DNA of 35,009 nt. Origin: Streptomyces sp. SID10853 (GTDB lineage Bacteria > Actinomycetota > Actinomycetes > Streptomycetales > Streptomycetaceae). The DNA lies in contig NZ_JAAGLN010000054.1 in assembly GCF_010548145.1 (NCBI RefSeq), forward strand, positions 1-35,009, given 5' to 3'. Positions 22,413 through 30,868 of the stretch are shown one piece after another. A model generated the notes under the pieces. The model ran no database searches. It was not told the origin of the DNA and worked only from the letters and a program-made list of their open reading frames with translations. Position numbers and translations under genes: made by a program. Numbering within the stretch: position 1 is the stretch's first letter; each line of letters begins with the position of its first letter.

Positions 22413-23312
22413 TCAAACCCGCGCAGGGGCAGGCTCGTACGATCCACTGCCGTGCCGGGATCGGGCCAGCAGCCCCAGACACGCCAGCGGGTCGTCCCGG
22501 ACCGGTCGGCGTGTGACAGCCGCGCCCAGTGCCATGACCTTGTCCAGGCGGTGGTGGTAGAGGCCGAGAAGACTCCGTACCACCGGCCGGTAGGGGCCGG
22601 GCACTTCGCCGACCGTGCGCTGCGCCGCGATGAGCGAGGCGCGGGCGCGTCCGGCGGTATCGGAGACCAGGGCGGCCACGGCGGGGGTGCTCCGGCCGGC
22701 TTCCAGTTCGGTGCGGCTGACGCCGTGCCGGTCGAGATCGGCCATGGGCAGCGTCAGTCGGCCGCCGCGCAGATCCTCGGCCAAGTCCGTGAGGAAGTCG
22801 ACGCGTTGGAGCCCGTCGGCGACCAGACGGCACGAGGACGCGAAGTGCTCGTCGGGGACCAGATGCGGCGTGAGTCCCGTGCTGAGCATCAGGCCGGGCC
22901 ACGTCAGCGTCCCGACGTACCGCTGGTAGGCGTCCTCATCGGCGAAGCCGGGGAACTCCAGGTCGATGCGCGTACCGGCCAGATAACTGTCCGCCCAGCC
23001 GCGGGGCAGCCCGCAGACCCGAGCGGAATGCAGATAGGCACGCAGCAAGGGGTGGTTCGAGGTGCCGGAGTCCAGAGCCGACTCCACCCGGCCCGCCCAC
23101 GCGTCGAACCGTTTCACACGGCCCGAGGCGGCGCCCCGGTCGCAGATGTCGTCGGTGAAGGCGAGCAGCGTGGCCCCGGCGAGGGCGTGCGGCTGGAACT
23201 GGGGCGGCGCCAGCAGCCGCACCACACCCCACATGGCGAGCTCCCGGCGTTGCAGATACCGGGCGGCCGCCGTGTAGTCGGCCCGCAGCCGGGGACTCCG
23301 TACGCCGCTCAT
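22413..23312 (-). CDS. Squalene/phytoene synthase-family protein
   Basis: A 299-residue all-helical prenyl-diphosphate synthase of the trans head-to-head group. Both Asp-rich magnesium motifs are present: FTDDICD (Asp54, Asp58) and LTDLAED (Asp176, Asp180) followed by RGGRLTLP. It therefore looks catalytically competent. No other isoprenoid gene is nearby, so it is not an obvious hopanoid or carotenoid cluster. ATG 23312 is tentative; GTG 23339 would add 9 residues. The ribosome binding site is weak for both. The C-terminal 30 residues (LACLGLLARSRHGSGSYEPAPARV) are loose. Substrate may be farnesyl or geranylgeranyl diphosphate; the product is unknown. Confidence 0.82.
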   Translation of the reverse strand: MSGVRSPRLRADYTAAARYLQRRELAMWGVVRLLAPPQFQPHALAGATLLAFTDDICDRGAASGRVKRFDAWAGRVESALDSGTSNHPLLRAYLHSARVCGLPRGWADSYLAGTRIDLEFPGFADEDAYQRYVGTLTWPGLMLSTGLTPHLVPDEHFASSCRLVADGLQRVDFLTDLAEDLRGGRLTLPMADLDRHGVSRTELEAGRSTPAVAALVSDTAGRARASLIAAQRTVGEVPGPYRPVVRSLLGLYHHRLDKVMALGAAVTRRPVRDDPLACLGLLARSRHGSGSYEPAPARV

Positions 23313-23350
23313 GTCCAGACAGTGTCGCCACGAGCGCACGTGCAGCCCCC

Positions 23351-23397
23351 GAAAAAATGGTGGTCAGCGGGAATCAACGGGAAACAAGCGGCCACCA
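23351..23397 (-). terminator. Possible hairpin with T-run upstream of the synthase gene
   Basis: On the minus strand, TGGTGG (complement of 23392-23397) pairs with CCACCA (complement of 23358-23363) and is followed by TTTTTT (complement of 23352-23357). The stem is short (6 bp) with a long loop. It could end transcription from the epimerase-like gene and lies only 12-39 bases before the candidate synthase starts. Confidence 0.35.
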
Positions 23398-23474
23398 AAG
23401 TTAGCAGCGTGCGAGTTGCTCCTGGACGGCCGCCTCCCCGCGGCACCGCACGGCGCGCGGCTCCGCTCCGTGCC

Positions 23475-24383
23475 CTACGCAGGCTCCTTGAAGTAGTGGC
23501 CCTCCCCGATGTCGGCGATCAGTCCGGGGTGCGTGGGCTCCCAGCCGAAGCGCTCCCGCGTCAGCGCGCTCGATGCCGGGCTGTCGAGTGACACCAGCGG
23601 GGCGAGAAGGCCGAAGTGCCGGCCGGCCTCATCGGCCGTCAGACTCACCGCCGGAAGCCTCAACCGGCGGCCGATGGCCTCGGCGATGTCCCGGAACGGC
23701 ACCCCCTCCTCAGCGACCGCGTGCACGGGCGTACCGGGCGAGGCGGACTGCAGGGCCAGCACGAACAGGGCCGCCGCGTCACGCCGGTGCACCGACGGCC
23801 AGCGGTTGGATCCCTCGCCGGCATAGGCAGACACCCCCGACGAGCGAGCGATGCCGATCAGCATCGGGACAAAGCCGCGCATGTCCTCCTGGCCGTGCAC
23901 GGTCGGTGCCAGCCGCACCGACGACGAACGCACCCCCCGCCGGCTCATGGCAAGGACGGACGTCTCGACCGGAAGCCGCAGCGCGGCGGGGTCGGGAACG
24001 ACGGGGGTCTCTTCGGTCAGCAGCCGTCCCGGCGTACGGCCGATGACTCCCGATGCGACCACGAAGGGCTTGCCGGTCTGTTCCAACACCGATCCGATCG
24101 CCTCCACGGCTGTCAGCTCGGCCCGCGCGCGGGCGCCCGCGTCGGTGGTCTCGCTGATGTGCTGGTTCGCAGCGAAGACCACACCGTCCGCCCCCGCCGC
24201 CCCCTCCCGCAAGCTGCGCAGATCCCCGAGGTCGCCGCGATGCACCGCGATGCCGGCCCCCGCCAGAGTCGCGGCGGAGGCGTCGGACCGGGCGAGCCCC
24301 ACAACCTCGTGGCCCGCTCGGAGCAACTCTCCGACGACGGCCGATCCGATGTATCCGGTTGCCCCTGCGACGAAAATACGCAC
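23475..24383 (-). CDS. NAD(P)-dependent epimerase/dehydratase-like SDR
   Basis: A 302-residue atypical extended short-chain dehydrogenase. The nucleotide loop GATGYIGSAVV is at residues 7-17, and GLARSDASAATL follows strand 2. The canonical YxxxK is not obvious, as in the NmrA-like/atypical group. GTG 24383 has GAGGGA eight bases upstream. It is divergent from a LysR regulator, with a clear LysR box in between, so it is probably induced by that regulator, which is a common redox or xenobiotic-responsive arrangement. The substrate cannot be predicted. Confidence 0.88.
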   Translation of the reverse strand: MRIFVAGATGYIGSAVVGELLRAGHEVVGLARSDASAATLAGAGIAVHRGDLGDLRSLREGAAGADGVVFAANQHISETTDAGARARAELTAVEAIGSVLEQTGKPFVVASGVIGRTPGRLLTEETPVVPDPAALRLPVETSVLAMSRRGVRSSSVRLAPTVHGQEDMRGFVPMLIGIARSSGVSAYAGEGSNRWPSVHRRDAAALFVLALQSASPGTPVHAVAEEGVPFRDIAEAIGRRLRLPAVSLTADEAGRHFGLLAPLVSLDSPASSALTRERFGWEPTHPGLIADIGEGHYFKEPA

Positions 24384-24496
24384 GATGAGAATCCCTCGTC
24401 AGCTTGCGGGTTGACCCGCCGCAGCAAGGCGCCGGGCTGGTACGCAGACGGTAGGACCCGACGGAGCGCGGCGTCCAAGACCTGTTCCGCACCGAC

Positions 24497-24515
24497 TGAT
24501 ACGGATCGGGTATCA
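24497..24515. promoter_or_regulatory. LysR box between the SDR and lysR genes
   Basis: TGATAC (24497-24502) and GTATCA (24510-24515) form a perfect 6-bp inverted repeat with a 7-base spacer, a textbook T-N11-A LysR box. It lies 18 bases before the lysR GTG and 114 bases before the divergent SDR start. Confidence 0.75.
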
Positions 24516-24532
24516 CGGAGTACGATGCGCGA

Positions 24533-25504
24533 GTGCCCATCGCCCATGTGGCCCCAGCCGACTTCGACCTTCGCGTGGTCCGGTATTTCACGGTCCTGGC
24601 CGAGCACGGCAACTTCCGCCGTGCGGCAGCCGAGTTGCGCCTCGCGCAGCCCTCGCTGAGCAGACAGATCCAGAGCCTCGAAAAGCGGCTGGGCGTCCGC
24701 CTGCTCGACCGCACCACCAGGGGCTGTCACCTCACCGACGCCGGACAGGCGTTCCTGCCGCAGGCGCAAGCGCTCCTGCGCGCCGCGGAACTGGCCGCGA
24801 CGACGACCCGCGCGGCCGCCGTACCCGGCGCCGTCACCATCGGGTACGTGGGCGGACTCATCATCACCGCCGCAGTGCGCGAGCTGCGCACCAGCCATCC
24901 CCGTGCCTCGGTCGCCACTCTGCACGTGGACTGGAGCGAGGTACGGACGGCGTTGTTGGACCACCGCGTGGACGCGGTCGTCGCCCGGGAGCCGTTCCCG
25001 GCCGACCGGCTGCAGGTGACGCGCCTCTACCAGGAGCGCCGGGTGCTCCTCGTTCCGACGACGCACCGCCTCGCGAACAGGGAGTCGGTCACTGTGGACG
25101 ACTTCGCCGGCGAACCCCTCATCCGCTACCCCGACCCCGCCTACGACGCATTCTGGCGTCTCGACCCCCGCCCGGACGGACGCCCGGCGCCCGACGGCCC
25201 GCTGGTCGAGTCACACGCCGACAAGCTCGAAGCCATCGCCGGCGGCCAGGCCCTCGCTCTGGCACCGGCCGCCGACGGGAACGGCGCGCCGAGGCGTGAT
25301 CTGGCGGCCGTGCCCGTCCGGGGGATCGAGCCGTGCACCGTCGTACTCGCGACCCGCGACCGCGAACAGAACAGCCTGGTCGCGGCCTTCCTCGAAACGG
25401 CCCGATCGCATCTCACCGGTCGTGACGCTCAGGGCCCCTCCGGCCGTGGCGATCGGCGGCTCGGCAGGGCAGCGGCCGATCGACGGGCAGCGGCAGGCGG
25501 GTGA
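24533..25504 (+). CDS. LysR-family transcriptional regulator
   Basis: A 323-residue regulator with the DNA-binding domain at residues 12-70 (LRVVRYFTVLAEHGNFRRAAAELRLAQPSLSRQIQSLEKRLG) and an effector domain from AVTIGYVGG. GTG 24533 is the likely start, with GGAG 12 bases upstream; GTG 24548 is possible. The C-terminal 25-30 residues (GRDAQGPSGRGDRR onwards) are basic and low-complexity and run 92 bp into the 3' end of the convergent nitronate monooxygenase-like gene. That suggests stop-codon loss and extension of one of the two genes. It is divergent from the SDR gene it probably controls. Confidence 0.9.
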   Translation: MPIAHVAPADFDLRVVRYFTVLAEHGNFRRAAAELRLAQPSLSRQIQSLEKRLGVRLLDRTTRGCHLTDAGQAFLPQAQALLRAAELAATTTRAAAVPGAVTIGYVGGLIITAAVRELRTSHPRASVATLHVDWSEVRTALLDHRVDAVVAREPFPADRLQVTRLYQERRVLLVPTTHRLANRESVTVDDFAGEPLIRYPDPAYDAFWRLDPRPDGRPAPDGPLVESHADKLEAIAGGQALALAPAADGNGAPRRDLAAVPVRGIEPCTVVLATRDREQNSLVAAFLETARSHLTGRDAQGPSGRGDRRLGRAAADRRAAAGG

Positions 25505-26438
25505 GGGCGGTGCGGTACTCGGCGACGATGCGTTCGACGACCTCGGCGGCGGGCAGCACCTCGTCGACGAGGCCCGCCGACTGTCCCGCCTCCACCTTCC
25601 CTTCGCGTACCCGGCCGTGCAGGGCGGCGTCCTTGAGGCTCGCGGCCTGGAACTCCGTACGCCGCAGGCCGAGTTCGGCGGCGTCCTCCTCCAGGCGTTG
25701 CATACGGGCGGTGAATTCGTTCTCGACGGCCCGTATCAGGCCGAGGCCGTGTCCGACGGTGCGGGTGTCCTCCACACCGGCGGCGATGACGGCCGCCTTG
25801 TAACCCGGGTGCACGGTGGCCTCCCTGGTGGCGAGGAAGCGGGTGCCGAACTGGGCGGCGCCCGCCCCCAGCGCCAGCATCGCGGCCAGTCCCGCGCCGT
25901 CCGCCATGCCGCCGGAGGCGATCACCGGAGTCTGCGGGACAGCGGAGACCACCGCGCGTACGAGGACCTGGGTGGCCACCAGGGCGGGCGGCGGGTGTCC
26001 GCCGGCCTCCGCACCGACGACGACGAGACCGTCGACACCCGCATCGGCCGCCTTGCGCGCGTGCTCGGCCCCGGCCACGACATGCAGGCAGACGGTGCCG
26101 ATGTCCTGGAAACGCTTCAGATAGCGGCGCGGCCCGCCCTGGGAGGCGATCAGTACGGGTGGGCGGCGGGCCAGGAGCAACTCGATGACATCCTCGGCTC
26201 CCGCCCGGTGGAGCGGAAGGTTGACGCCCCAGGGGAGGTCGGTCCCGGCCGCCGTCTCGTCGAGCACCCGGGCCAGATCGTCCAGGCGCATGGGGCCCGC
26301 GGCGACGACACCGAGGCCACCGGCCCGGCTGACCGCGAGCGGCAGGGCCGATGAGGAGGAAGCCCAGGACATGCCGGCCTGGATCACCGGGAGGCGGATG
26401 CCGAGAAGCCGGGTGACGGGGGTGGGGATGCTGGTCAT
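25413..26438 (-). CDS. Nitronate monooxygenase / FabK-like flavoprotein
   Basis: A 341-residue FMN-dependent TIM-barrel enzyme of the 2-nitropropane dioxygenase group. Motifs are the N-terminal LPVIQAGMSWASSSSALPLAVSRAGGLGVVAAG, the phosphate/catalytic block VVVGAEAGGHPPP near 143, TPVIASGGMADGAGLAAMLALGAGAAQFGTRFLAT near 172-205, and a C-terminal lid. The family oxidises alkyl nitronates, but FabK-type relatives reduce enoyl-thioesters, which would suit this CoA operon better. It is the last gene of the MarR-controlled operon and overlaps the acyl-CoA ligase by 4 bp (ATGA). Its 3' end overlaps lysR by 92 bp in the opposite direction, adding about 20 basic residues not typical of the family. 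Confidence 0.88.
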   Translation of the reverse strand: MTSIPTPVTRLLGIRLPVIQAGMSWASSSSALPLAVSRAGGLGVVAAGPMRLDDLARVLDETAAGTDLPWGVNLPLHRAGAEDVIELLLARRPPVLIASQGGPRRYLKRFQDIGTVCLHVVAGAEHARKAADAGVDGLVVVGAEAGGHPPPALVATQVLVRAVVSAVPQTPVIASGGMADGAGLAAMLALGAGAAQFGTRFLATREATVHPGYKAAVIAAGVEDTRTVGHGLGLIRAVENEFTARMQRLEEDAAELGLRRTEFQAASLKDAALHGRVREGKVEAGQSAGLVDEVLPAAEVVERIVAEYRTALTRLPLPVDRPLPCRAADRHGRRGPERHDR

Positions 26439-28048
26439 GCCGGCACCTCGTGGTCGGCCCTGCCGAGCAGGGTACGGGCGTGGGCGGCGAGCCGGTTGCG
26501 CTGCACCTTGGAGCTGGCGGTCATGCCGATGTCCTCGAACCCGTCGACGACACGCAGGTGCCTGGGCACCTTGAAACCGGCCATGCGGGTACGGGCCCAG
26601 GCGATCAGTTCGTCCACGGTGGTGCCAGGTTCGGTGAGGACGACGAACGCGAACGGTACTTCGACCAGCCGCTCGTCCGGCACACCGACCACGACGGCCT
26701 GCCGTATCCGGGGATGACGGTGCAGGGCGTCCTCCACGTCGGCCGGCGCGACGTTCTCACCGCCGACCCGGATGATGTCCTTGGTACGTCCCATGAAGTG
26801 CAGCCGGCCGGTGCCGTCCAGTGCGCCGACGTCGCCGGTGGCCAGCCAGCCGTCGCAGTCGACGGCCGAAGCGGTGGCCTCGGGGGCGTCGAGGTAGCCC
26901 TGCATGACGTTCCATCCGCGTACGAGGATGGCGCCCGGCTCGTCCGGCGCGCAGTCACGGGTGTTGTCCGCAGCCCGGATACGTACCTCGACCCCCGGCT
27001 CCACCAGCATCGCGCCCGACGCCCGCACCCGGTCGTCCTCCCACCAGCAGGACTGGGCGACGTTCGGGGACGCCTCGGACAGCCCGTATCCGGCGACGCA
27101 CTCGGTGGCGCCCAGTTCGTCGATGACCCGGCGGATGACGGTGGGGGACGCCGCGACCCAGGCGCCCCGCAGCCGGAGCCTCCGGCGGGCGCGGTCGGGG
27201 TGGTTGAGCAGCAGCAGGGCGATGGTGTCGTTGCCGGAGAAATGGGTGCACCGCTCGGTCTCCATCAGCCTGAGCGCCTCGGCCGGTTCGAACTTCGGCA
27301 TGGTCACCAGTGTGGCGACGTGCTGGAGGCAGGACAGGACGGAGAGAGTGCTCCCGGCGACGTGGAAGAAGGGCCGGGCGCTGTGGAAGCGGTCGCCCGT
27401 CCGCAGACCGAGACGGGCGCCGGAGAAGAACGCGTCGGCGCACATGCTGCGCTGGCTGAGCAGCACGCCCTTGGGGCGGGAGGTCGTGCCGGAGGTGTAC
27501 TGGACGAGCAGGACGTCGTCCGGGGTGCTGGTCGCGGGGGCCTCGCCGGTGGCGGCGGCCAGGAACTCCGTCCAGGGCGTCGGCCGGCCGGGAGCCGTCT
27601 CGCCGCACCTGACGACCCGCCGCAGATCCGGCAGGGCGGGGCAGGTGCCGTCCGCGCCGACGCCGATCTCGTCCAGGACGGCCCGGAAGTCGGTGCTCAG
27701 GACACGGTCGGCGACGAACAGGGTGGACACCTTCGCGTGGGCGAGGGTGTGTTCCACCTCGTCGGCGGTGTAGCGCGTGTTGACCGGTACGGTCACGGCG
27801 CCGACCGATCCGATGGCGAGGAACAGGGCGACCCAGCGGGGCCCGTTGCCGAGACAGAGGCCCACCCGGTCACCCCGGCCGACACCCGCGGCGGCGAGCG
27901 CGGCCCGGATCCGGGCGACCTCGGTGGCGAGTTCGCCGTAGGTGACGCGTTCGTCGGCGGTGACCACGGCCTCCACATCGGGCGCGATGACGGCGGCCCG
28001 GTCCAGCGCCTCATGGACGGTCAGGGGACATGTCGCTTCGAGGTTCAT
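26435..28048 (-). CDS. AMP-forming acyl-CoA ligase
   Basis: A 537-residue ANL-superfamily ligase that adenylates a carboxylic acid and transfers it to CoA. The P-loop-like VQYTSGTTSRPKG is at 183-194, followed by GYGLSEASPN (A5), WLATGDVGALDGTGRLHFMGRTKDIIRVGGENV (A7-A8 hinge) and the C-terminal TASSKVQRNRL with the catalytic Lys. ATG 28048 shares its A with the stop of the upstream crotonase (ATGA). The acid substrate cannot be read from the sequence; context suggests a catabolic short- or branched-chain acid taken up by the ACS-type transporter. A CaiB transferase in the same operon offers a second activation route, perhaps for another intermediate. Confidence 0.93.
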   Translation of the reverse strand: MNLEATCPLTVHEALDRAAVIAPDVEAVVTADERVTYGELATEVARIRAALAAAGVGRGDRVGLCLGNGPRWVALFLAIGSVGAVTVPVNTRYTADEVEHTLAHAKVSTLFVADRVLSTDFRAVLDEIGVGADGTCPALPDLRRVVRCGETAPGRPTPWTEFLAAATGEAPATSTPDDVLLVQYTSGTTSRPKGVLLSQRSMCADAFFSGARLGLRTGDRFHSARPFFHVAGSTLSVLSCLQHVATLVTMPKFEPAEALRLMETERCTHFSGNDTIALLLLNHPDRARRRLRLRGAWVAASPTVIRRVIDELGATECVAGYGLSEASPNVAQSCWWEDDRVRASGAMLVEPGVEVRIRAADNTRDCAPDEPGAILVRGWNVMQGYLDAPEATASAVDCDGWLATGDVGALDGTGRLHFMGRTKDIIRVGGENVAPADVEDALHRHPRIRQAVVVGVPDERLVEVPFAFVVLTEPGTTVDELIAWARTRMAGFKVPRHLRVVDGFEDIGMTASSKVQRNRLAAHARTLLGRADHEVPA

Positions 28049-28857
28049 CACTTCTCCCCTTCGGTGGTGCCGGAGTTGCCGGAGCCGCGGCGGGCGAACC
28101 GGTCGACGCCCTCGCGCCAGCCGCCGTCGGCCAGACACTGCTCGATGGCCGCCATCTCGATCCTGATGCCGCGGTCCAGGTCGGTCTCGCTGCCGAGGTC
28201 GATGGCTCGTTTGGTCAGCCCGATGGCCAGTGGCGGCGCCCCCGCGATCGTGGCGGCGATGTCGGCGCCCGTCCTGGCCAGCAGCGCGTCGGGGACCACG
28301 CGGGACACGATGCCCAGGTCGAGGGATTCAGCCGCGGACATGGCGCGGTTGGTGAAGAGGAGTTCCTTCGCCCGGCGCTTGCCGATGGCCCGCTGCAGGC
28401 GCTGCGTGGCGCCGACCGTGCCCCAGTGGGGCTCCGGGAAGCGGAACGTGGTGCTTTCGGCCGCGACGGCGAAGTCGGCGGCCAGGGTGATCTCGCCGCC
28501 CGATCCCACCACCGCGCCGTGCACGAGCGCGACGACCGGGTGGCGGCACTGTTCGACGGCCTCGTAGGCGGCGAACGAGGCGAGGCGCCTGCGGCGTACC
28601 CAGGCGGCGTCCTGGCCGGCCCGCTCCCTGAGGTCGGCTCCGGCGCAGAACGCGGGGCCCTGCGCGGACAGGAGCACGGCGCGCACGTCATCGGCGGCGT
28701 CGATCTCCTCGAAGGCGGACCGCAGTTGCCGGCACATCGGCAGGTCGACGGCGTTACGGGCCTGCGGTCTGGCGAGTTCGACATGGGCGATCCCGTCGGT
28801 GACCGTGCAGTTCACCCGTGGGGAGTCCGCGGGCGGCGGCTCGCTGGTTTCGTTCAT
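28048..28857 (-). CDS. Enoyl-CoA hydratase/isomerase (both catalytic Glu present)
   Basis: A 269-residue crotonase-superfamily enzyme. The oxyanion-hole block FCAGADLRER is at 70-79 and GAVVGSGGEITLAADFAV at 114-131. Glu122 and Glu142 (in FRFPEPHWG) sit 20 residues apart, at the positions of the two catalytic Glu of mitochondrial enoyl-CoA hydratase, so true hydratase activity is plausible. ATG 28857 lies one base after the CaiB stop. The C-terminus ends in a short charged tail (GNSGTTEGEK). It differs from the other crotonase of the operon (30061-30831), which lacks the first Glu. Confidence 0.92.
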   Translation of the reverse strand: MNETSEPPPADSPRVNCTVTDGIAHVELARPQARNAVDLPMCRQLRSAFEEIDAADDVRAVLLSAQGPAFCAGADLRERAGQDAAWVRRRRLASFAAYEAVEQCRHPVVALVHGAVVGSGGEITLAADFAVAAESTTFRFPEPHWGTVGATQRLQRAIGKRRAKELLFTNRAMSAAESLDLGIVSRVVPDALLARTGADIAATIAGAPPLAIGLTKRAIDLGSETDLDRGIRIEMAAIEQCLADGGWREGVDRFARRGSGNSGTTEGEK

Positions 28858-28858
28858 C

Positions 28859-30064
28859 TCAGATCACTCCCGCGGCCCGCAGGCCGGCTATCTCGCCGTC
28901 GTCAAGCCCGGCGAGCCGTACGAGCACGTCATCGGTGTCGGCGCCCAGCAGGGGTGGGACGCCTGCCGTGGTCGGTTCGCCGCCGGTCTCCCGCAGCGGT
29001 GTGCGCAGGGCGCTGAAAGTGCCCTCCGTCGGGTGCTCGAAGTCGGTGACGACCTCCCGGGCCCTGACATGCTGGTCGGCCAGCGCCTCCCGGACACCCC
29101 GGACCTCGCCGGCCGGGATGTCGGCGGCGCGGAACTCCTCGACGAGCCGGTCGCGGTCCCGGCCGGCGATCGCCGTGCGCAGGGCGCTCATGACGCGTTC
29201 ACGGTCGGCGACGCGCCCCGCGTTGTGCCGCAGGACGGGGTCGTCGGCGAGTTCGGTGAGACCGAGGACGGAGCAGAGCGGCGCCCAGTGCTGGTCGCTG
29301 CCGCTGATGTGCAGCCAGCCGCCGTCGGCGGTCTCGAAGGCGGCGGACGGGACGCGCCCCGGATGCTGGGTTCCGGTGCGTACGGGGTCCTCGTCCAGGG
29401 CGAAGAGCCGGGCCGCGTTGAGGGCCTGCAGACTGAGCTGGACGTCCATCATGGAGATGTCGAAGTGGCGGCCCCGCCCGGTGATCCCGCGTCCGGCCAG
29501 ACCGGTGAGGGCGGCGATGGCCACCCACAGCCCGGACGTCATGTCCGCCACCGGGATACCGGACTTGCTGGGCGGCCCGCCGGGTTCCCCGGTCATCTCC
29601 ATGACGCCGGAAAGTGCCTGGAAGACGGTGTCGTACCCCTTGCGCATACGGTCGGGGCCGCTCTGCCCGAAGCCGGTGGCGGAGACGTACACCAGGCCCG
29701 GATTGCCGGCGGACAGCTCGTCGTACCCCAGCCCCAGCCCCGCCATGACGCCGGGCAGGAAGTTCTCCGTGACGACATCGGCGCGGGCGGCGAGCCTGCG
29801 GGCCACGTCCCGGCCACGGGGGTCCTTGAGGTTCAGGGTGATCGAGCGCTTGCCGCGGTTGAACGCGAAGAAGTAGGCGCTCTCACCGTGCGGCAGGCGG
29901 GGCTCGAAGCCACGGGTCTCGTCGCCGCTGCCGGGGCGTTCGACCTTGATGACGGTGGCGCCCAGTTCGGCGAGGATCTGGGTGGCCATCGGAGCCGCCA
30001 GGACCCGTGAGAAGTCCAGGACCGTGACACCGTCGAGCGGGCCGGGCACTGCGGGGGAGTTCAC
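28859..30064 (-). CDS. CaiB/BaiF family III CoA-transferase
   Basis: A 401-residue family III CoA-transferase, which moves CoA between carboxylic acids via an aspartyl thioester. Motifs are LDFSRVLAAPMATQILAELGATVIKVERPGSGDETR at the N-terminus, FFAFNRGKRSITLNLKDP near 66-82 and GYDTVFQALSGVMEMTGEPGGPPSKSGIPVADM. The catalytic Asp is in FDISMMDVQLS (Asp207). The GTG start at 30064 overlaps the upstream crotonase stop (GTGA). Donor and acceptor are unknown; relatives use succinyl-CoA with dicarboxylic or branched acids such as itaconate, citramalate or HMG-type acids. Within the operon it probably activates the imported acid. Confidence 0.94.
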   Translation of the reverse strand: MNSPAVPGPLDGVTVLDFSRVLAAPMATQILAELGATVIKVERPGSGDETRGFEPRLPHGESAYFFAFNRGKRSITLNLKDPRGRDVARRLAARADVVTENFLPGVMAGLGLGYDELSAGNPGLVYVSATGFGQSGPDRMRKGYDTVFQALSGVMEMTGEPGGPPSKSGIPVADMTSGLWVAIAALTGLAGRGITGRGRHFDISMMDVQLSLQALNAARLFALDEDPVRTGTQHPGRVPSAAFETADGGWLHISGSDQHWAPLCSVLGLTELADDPVLRHNAGRVADRERVMSALRTAIAGRDRDRLVEEFRAADIPAGEVRGVREALADQHVRAREVVTDFEHPTEGTFSALRTPLRETGGEPTTAGVPPLLGADTDDVLVRLAGLDDGEIAGLRAAGVI

Positions 30065-30831
30065 CGGCGGAACCCCCGCATCAGCGCGTTGACGTCCTGG
30101 CCCGTCCGCATCGCGGCGTCGGTGGGCAGATCCGCGACCCGGTAGAAGAGGTCCTTCGCCGCTCGGATCGCGCGGGGTTCCACTGCGGCCCACCGCTCGG
30201 CTGTCTCCAGCGCGGCGCCGACCACCTGGTCCGGCTCCACGACCCGGTTGGCCAGGCCGTGTTCCGCGGCCTCGGCAGCGGACAGCAGCCTGCCTGTGCT
30301 GATCAGCTCGAAGGCGAGCTTGCGGCTGAGGTGGCGTTCGAGTCCGGTCATGACCAGGGCGGGGACGATCGAGTGCCGCAGCTCGGGATAGCCGAACTTC
30401 AGGTCGGTGCCCACGATGGTCATGTCCGCGCCGATCGCGAGTCCGGCGCCACCGCCCACCGCGGCGCCCCGCACGGCGGAGACCACCGGCGTTCCCATCC
30501 GCTGCATCTGCGTCTGCAGCCGTGCGGTGAGCGCCGCCCGTTCCAGGACGGCCTCCGGCCGGTCCGGGGTGAGGTCCGAGAACTCCGACAGGTCGGCGCC
30601 CGCGCAGAAGCCGCGGCCGGCGCCGGTGAGCACCACGGCGCGGATCCGCCCGTCGTCATCGGCCGCGGTGAGCGCGGCGCTGAGGGCCCGGGTGAGTGCG
30701 GTGTTGAGGGCGTTGAGCTTGGCGGGACGGTTGAGGGTCAGGACGCGGACGAGGCCGCGGTCCTCGACGAGCAGGACGTCGGCATCCGCCGCGTCCGGAT
30801 CGGTCGGCTGCCCGCTGGTCGTGACGGTCAC
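30061..30831 (-). CDS. Crotonase-superfamily protein lacking one catalytic Glu
   Basis: A 256-residue enoyl-CoA hydratase/isomerase homologue. FCAGADLSEF (75-84) preserves the CoA oxyanion hole. The helix GAAVGGGAGLAIGADM has Gly130 where hydratases have Glu (GGGCELA), while Glu150 (FGYPELRHS) keeps the second position. With a single Glu it is more likely an isomerase, hydrolase or retro-Claisen-type enzyme than a standard hydratase. The GTG start at 30831 has AGGAGA about 6 bases upstream. It is second in the operon, 37 bases after the lyase-like gene, and overlaps caiB by 4 bp. Confidence 0.9.
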   Translation of the reverse strand: MTVTTSGQPTDPDAADADVLLVEDRGLVRVLTLNRPAKLNALNTALTRALSAALTAADDDGRIRAVVLTGAGRGFCAGADLSEFSDLTPDRPEAVLERAALTARLQTQMQRMGTPVVSAVRGAAVGGGAGLAIGADMTIVGTDLKFGYPELRHSIVPALVMTGLERHLSRKLAFELISTGRLLSAAEAAEHGLANRVVEPDQVVGAALETAERWAAVEPRAIRAAKDLFYRVADLPTDAAMRTGQDVNALMRGFRR

Positions 30832-30868
30832 GGAAGGTTCTCCTCGGTCGTGCGGTGGTGGGGGCGGG

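Noticed and set aside
22413..23312. A terpene or carotenoid biosynthetic gene cluster
   Set aside because: Only one isoprenoid-type gene is present; the neighbours belong to catabolic or regulatory units, so a cluster cannot be claimed.
26450..28567. Open frame of about 700 codons opposite the acyl-CoA ligase and crotonase
   Set aside because: It is antisense to two clearly conserved enzymes and has no recognisable motif; typical high-GC shadow.
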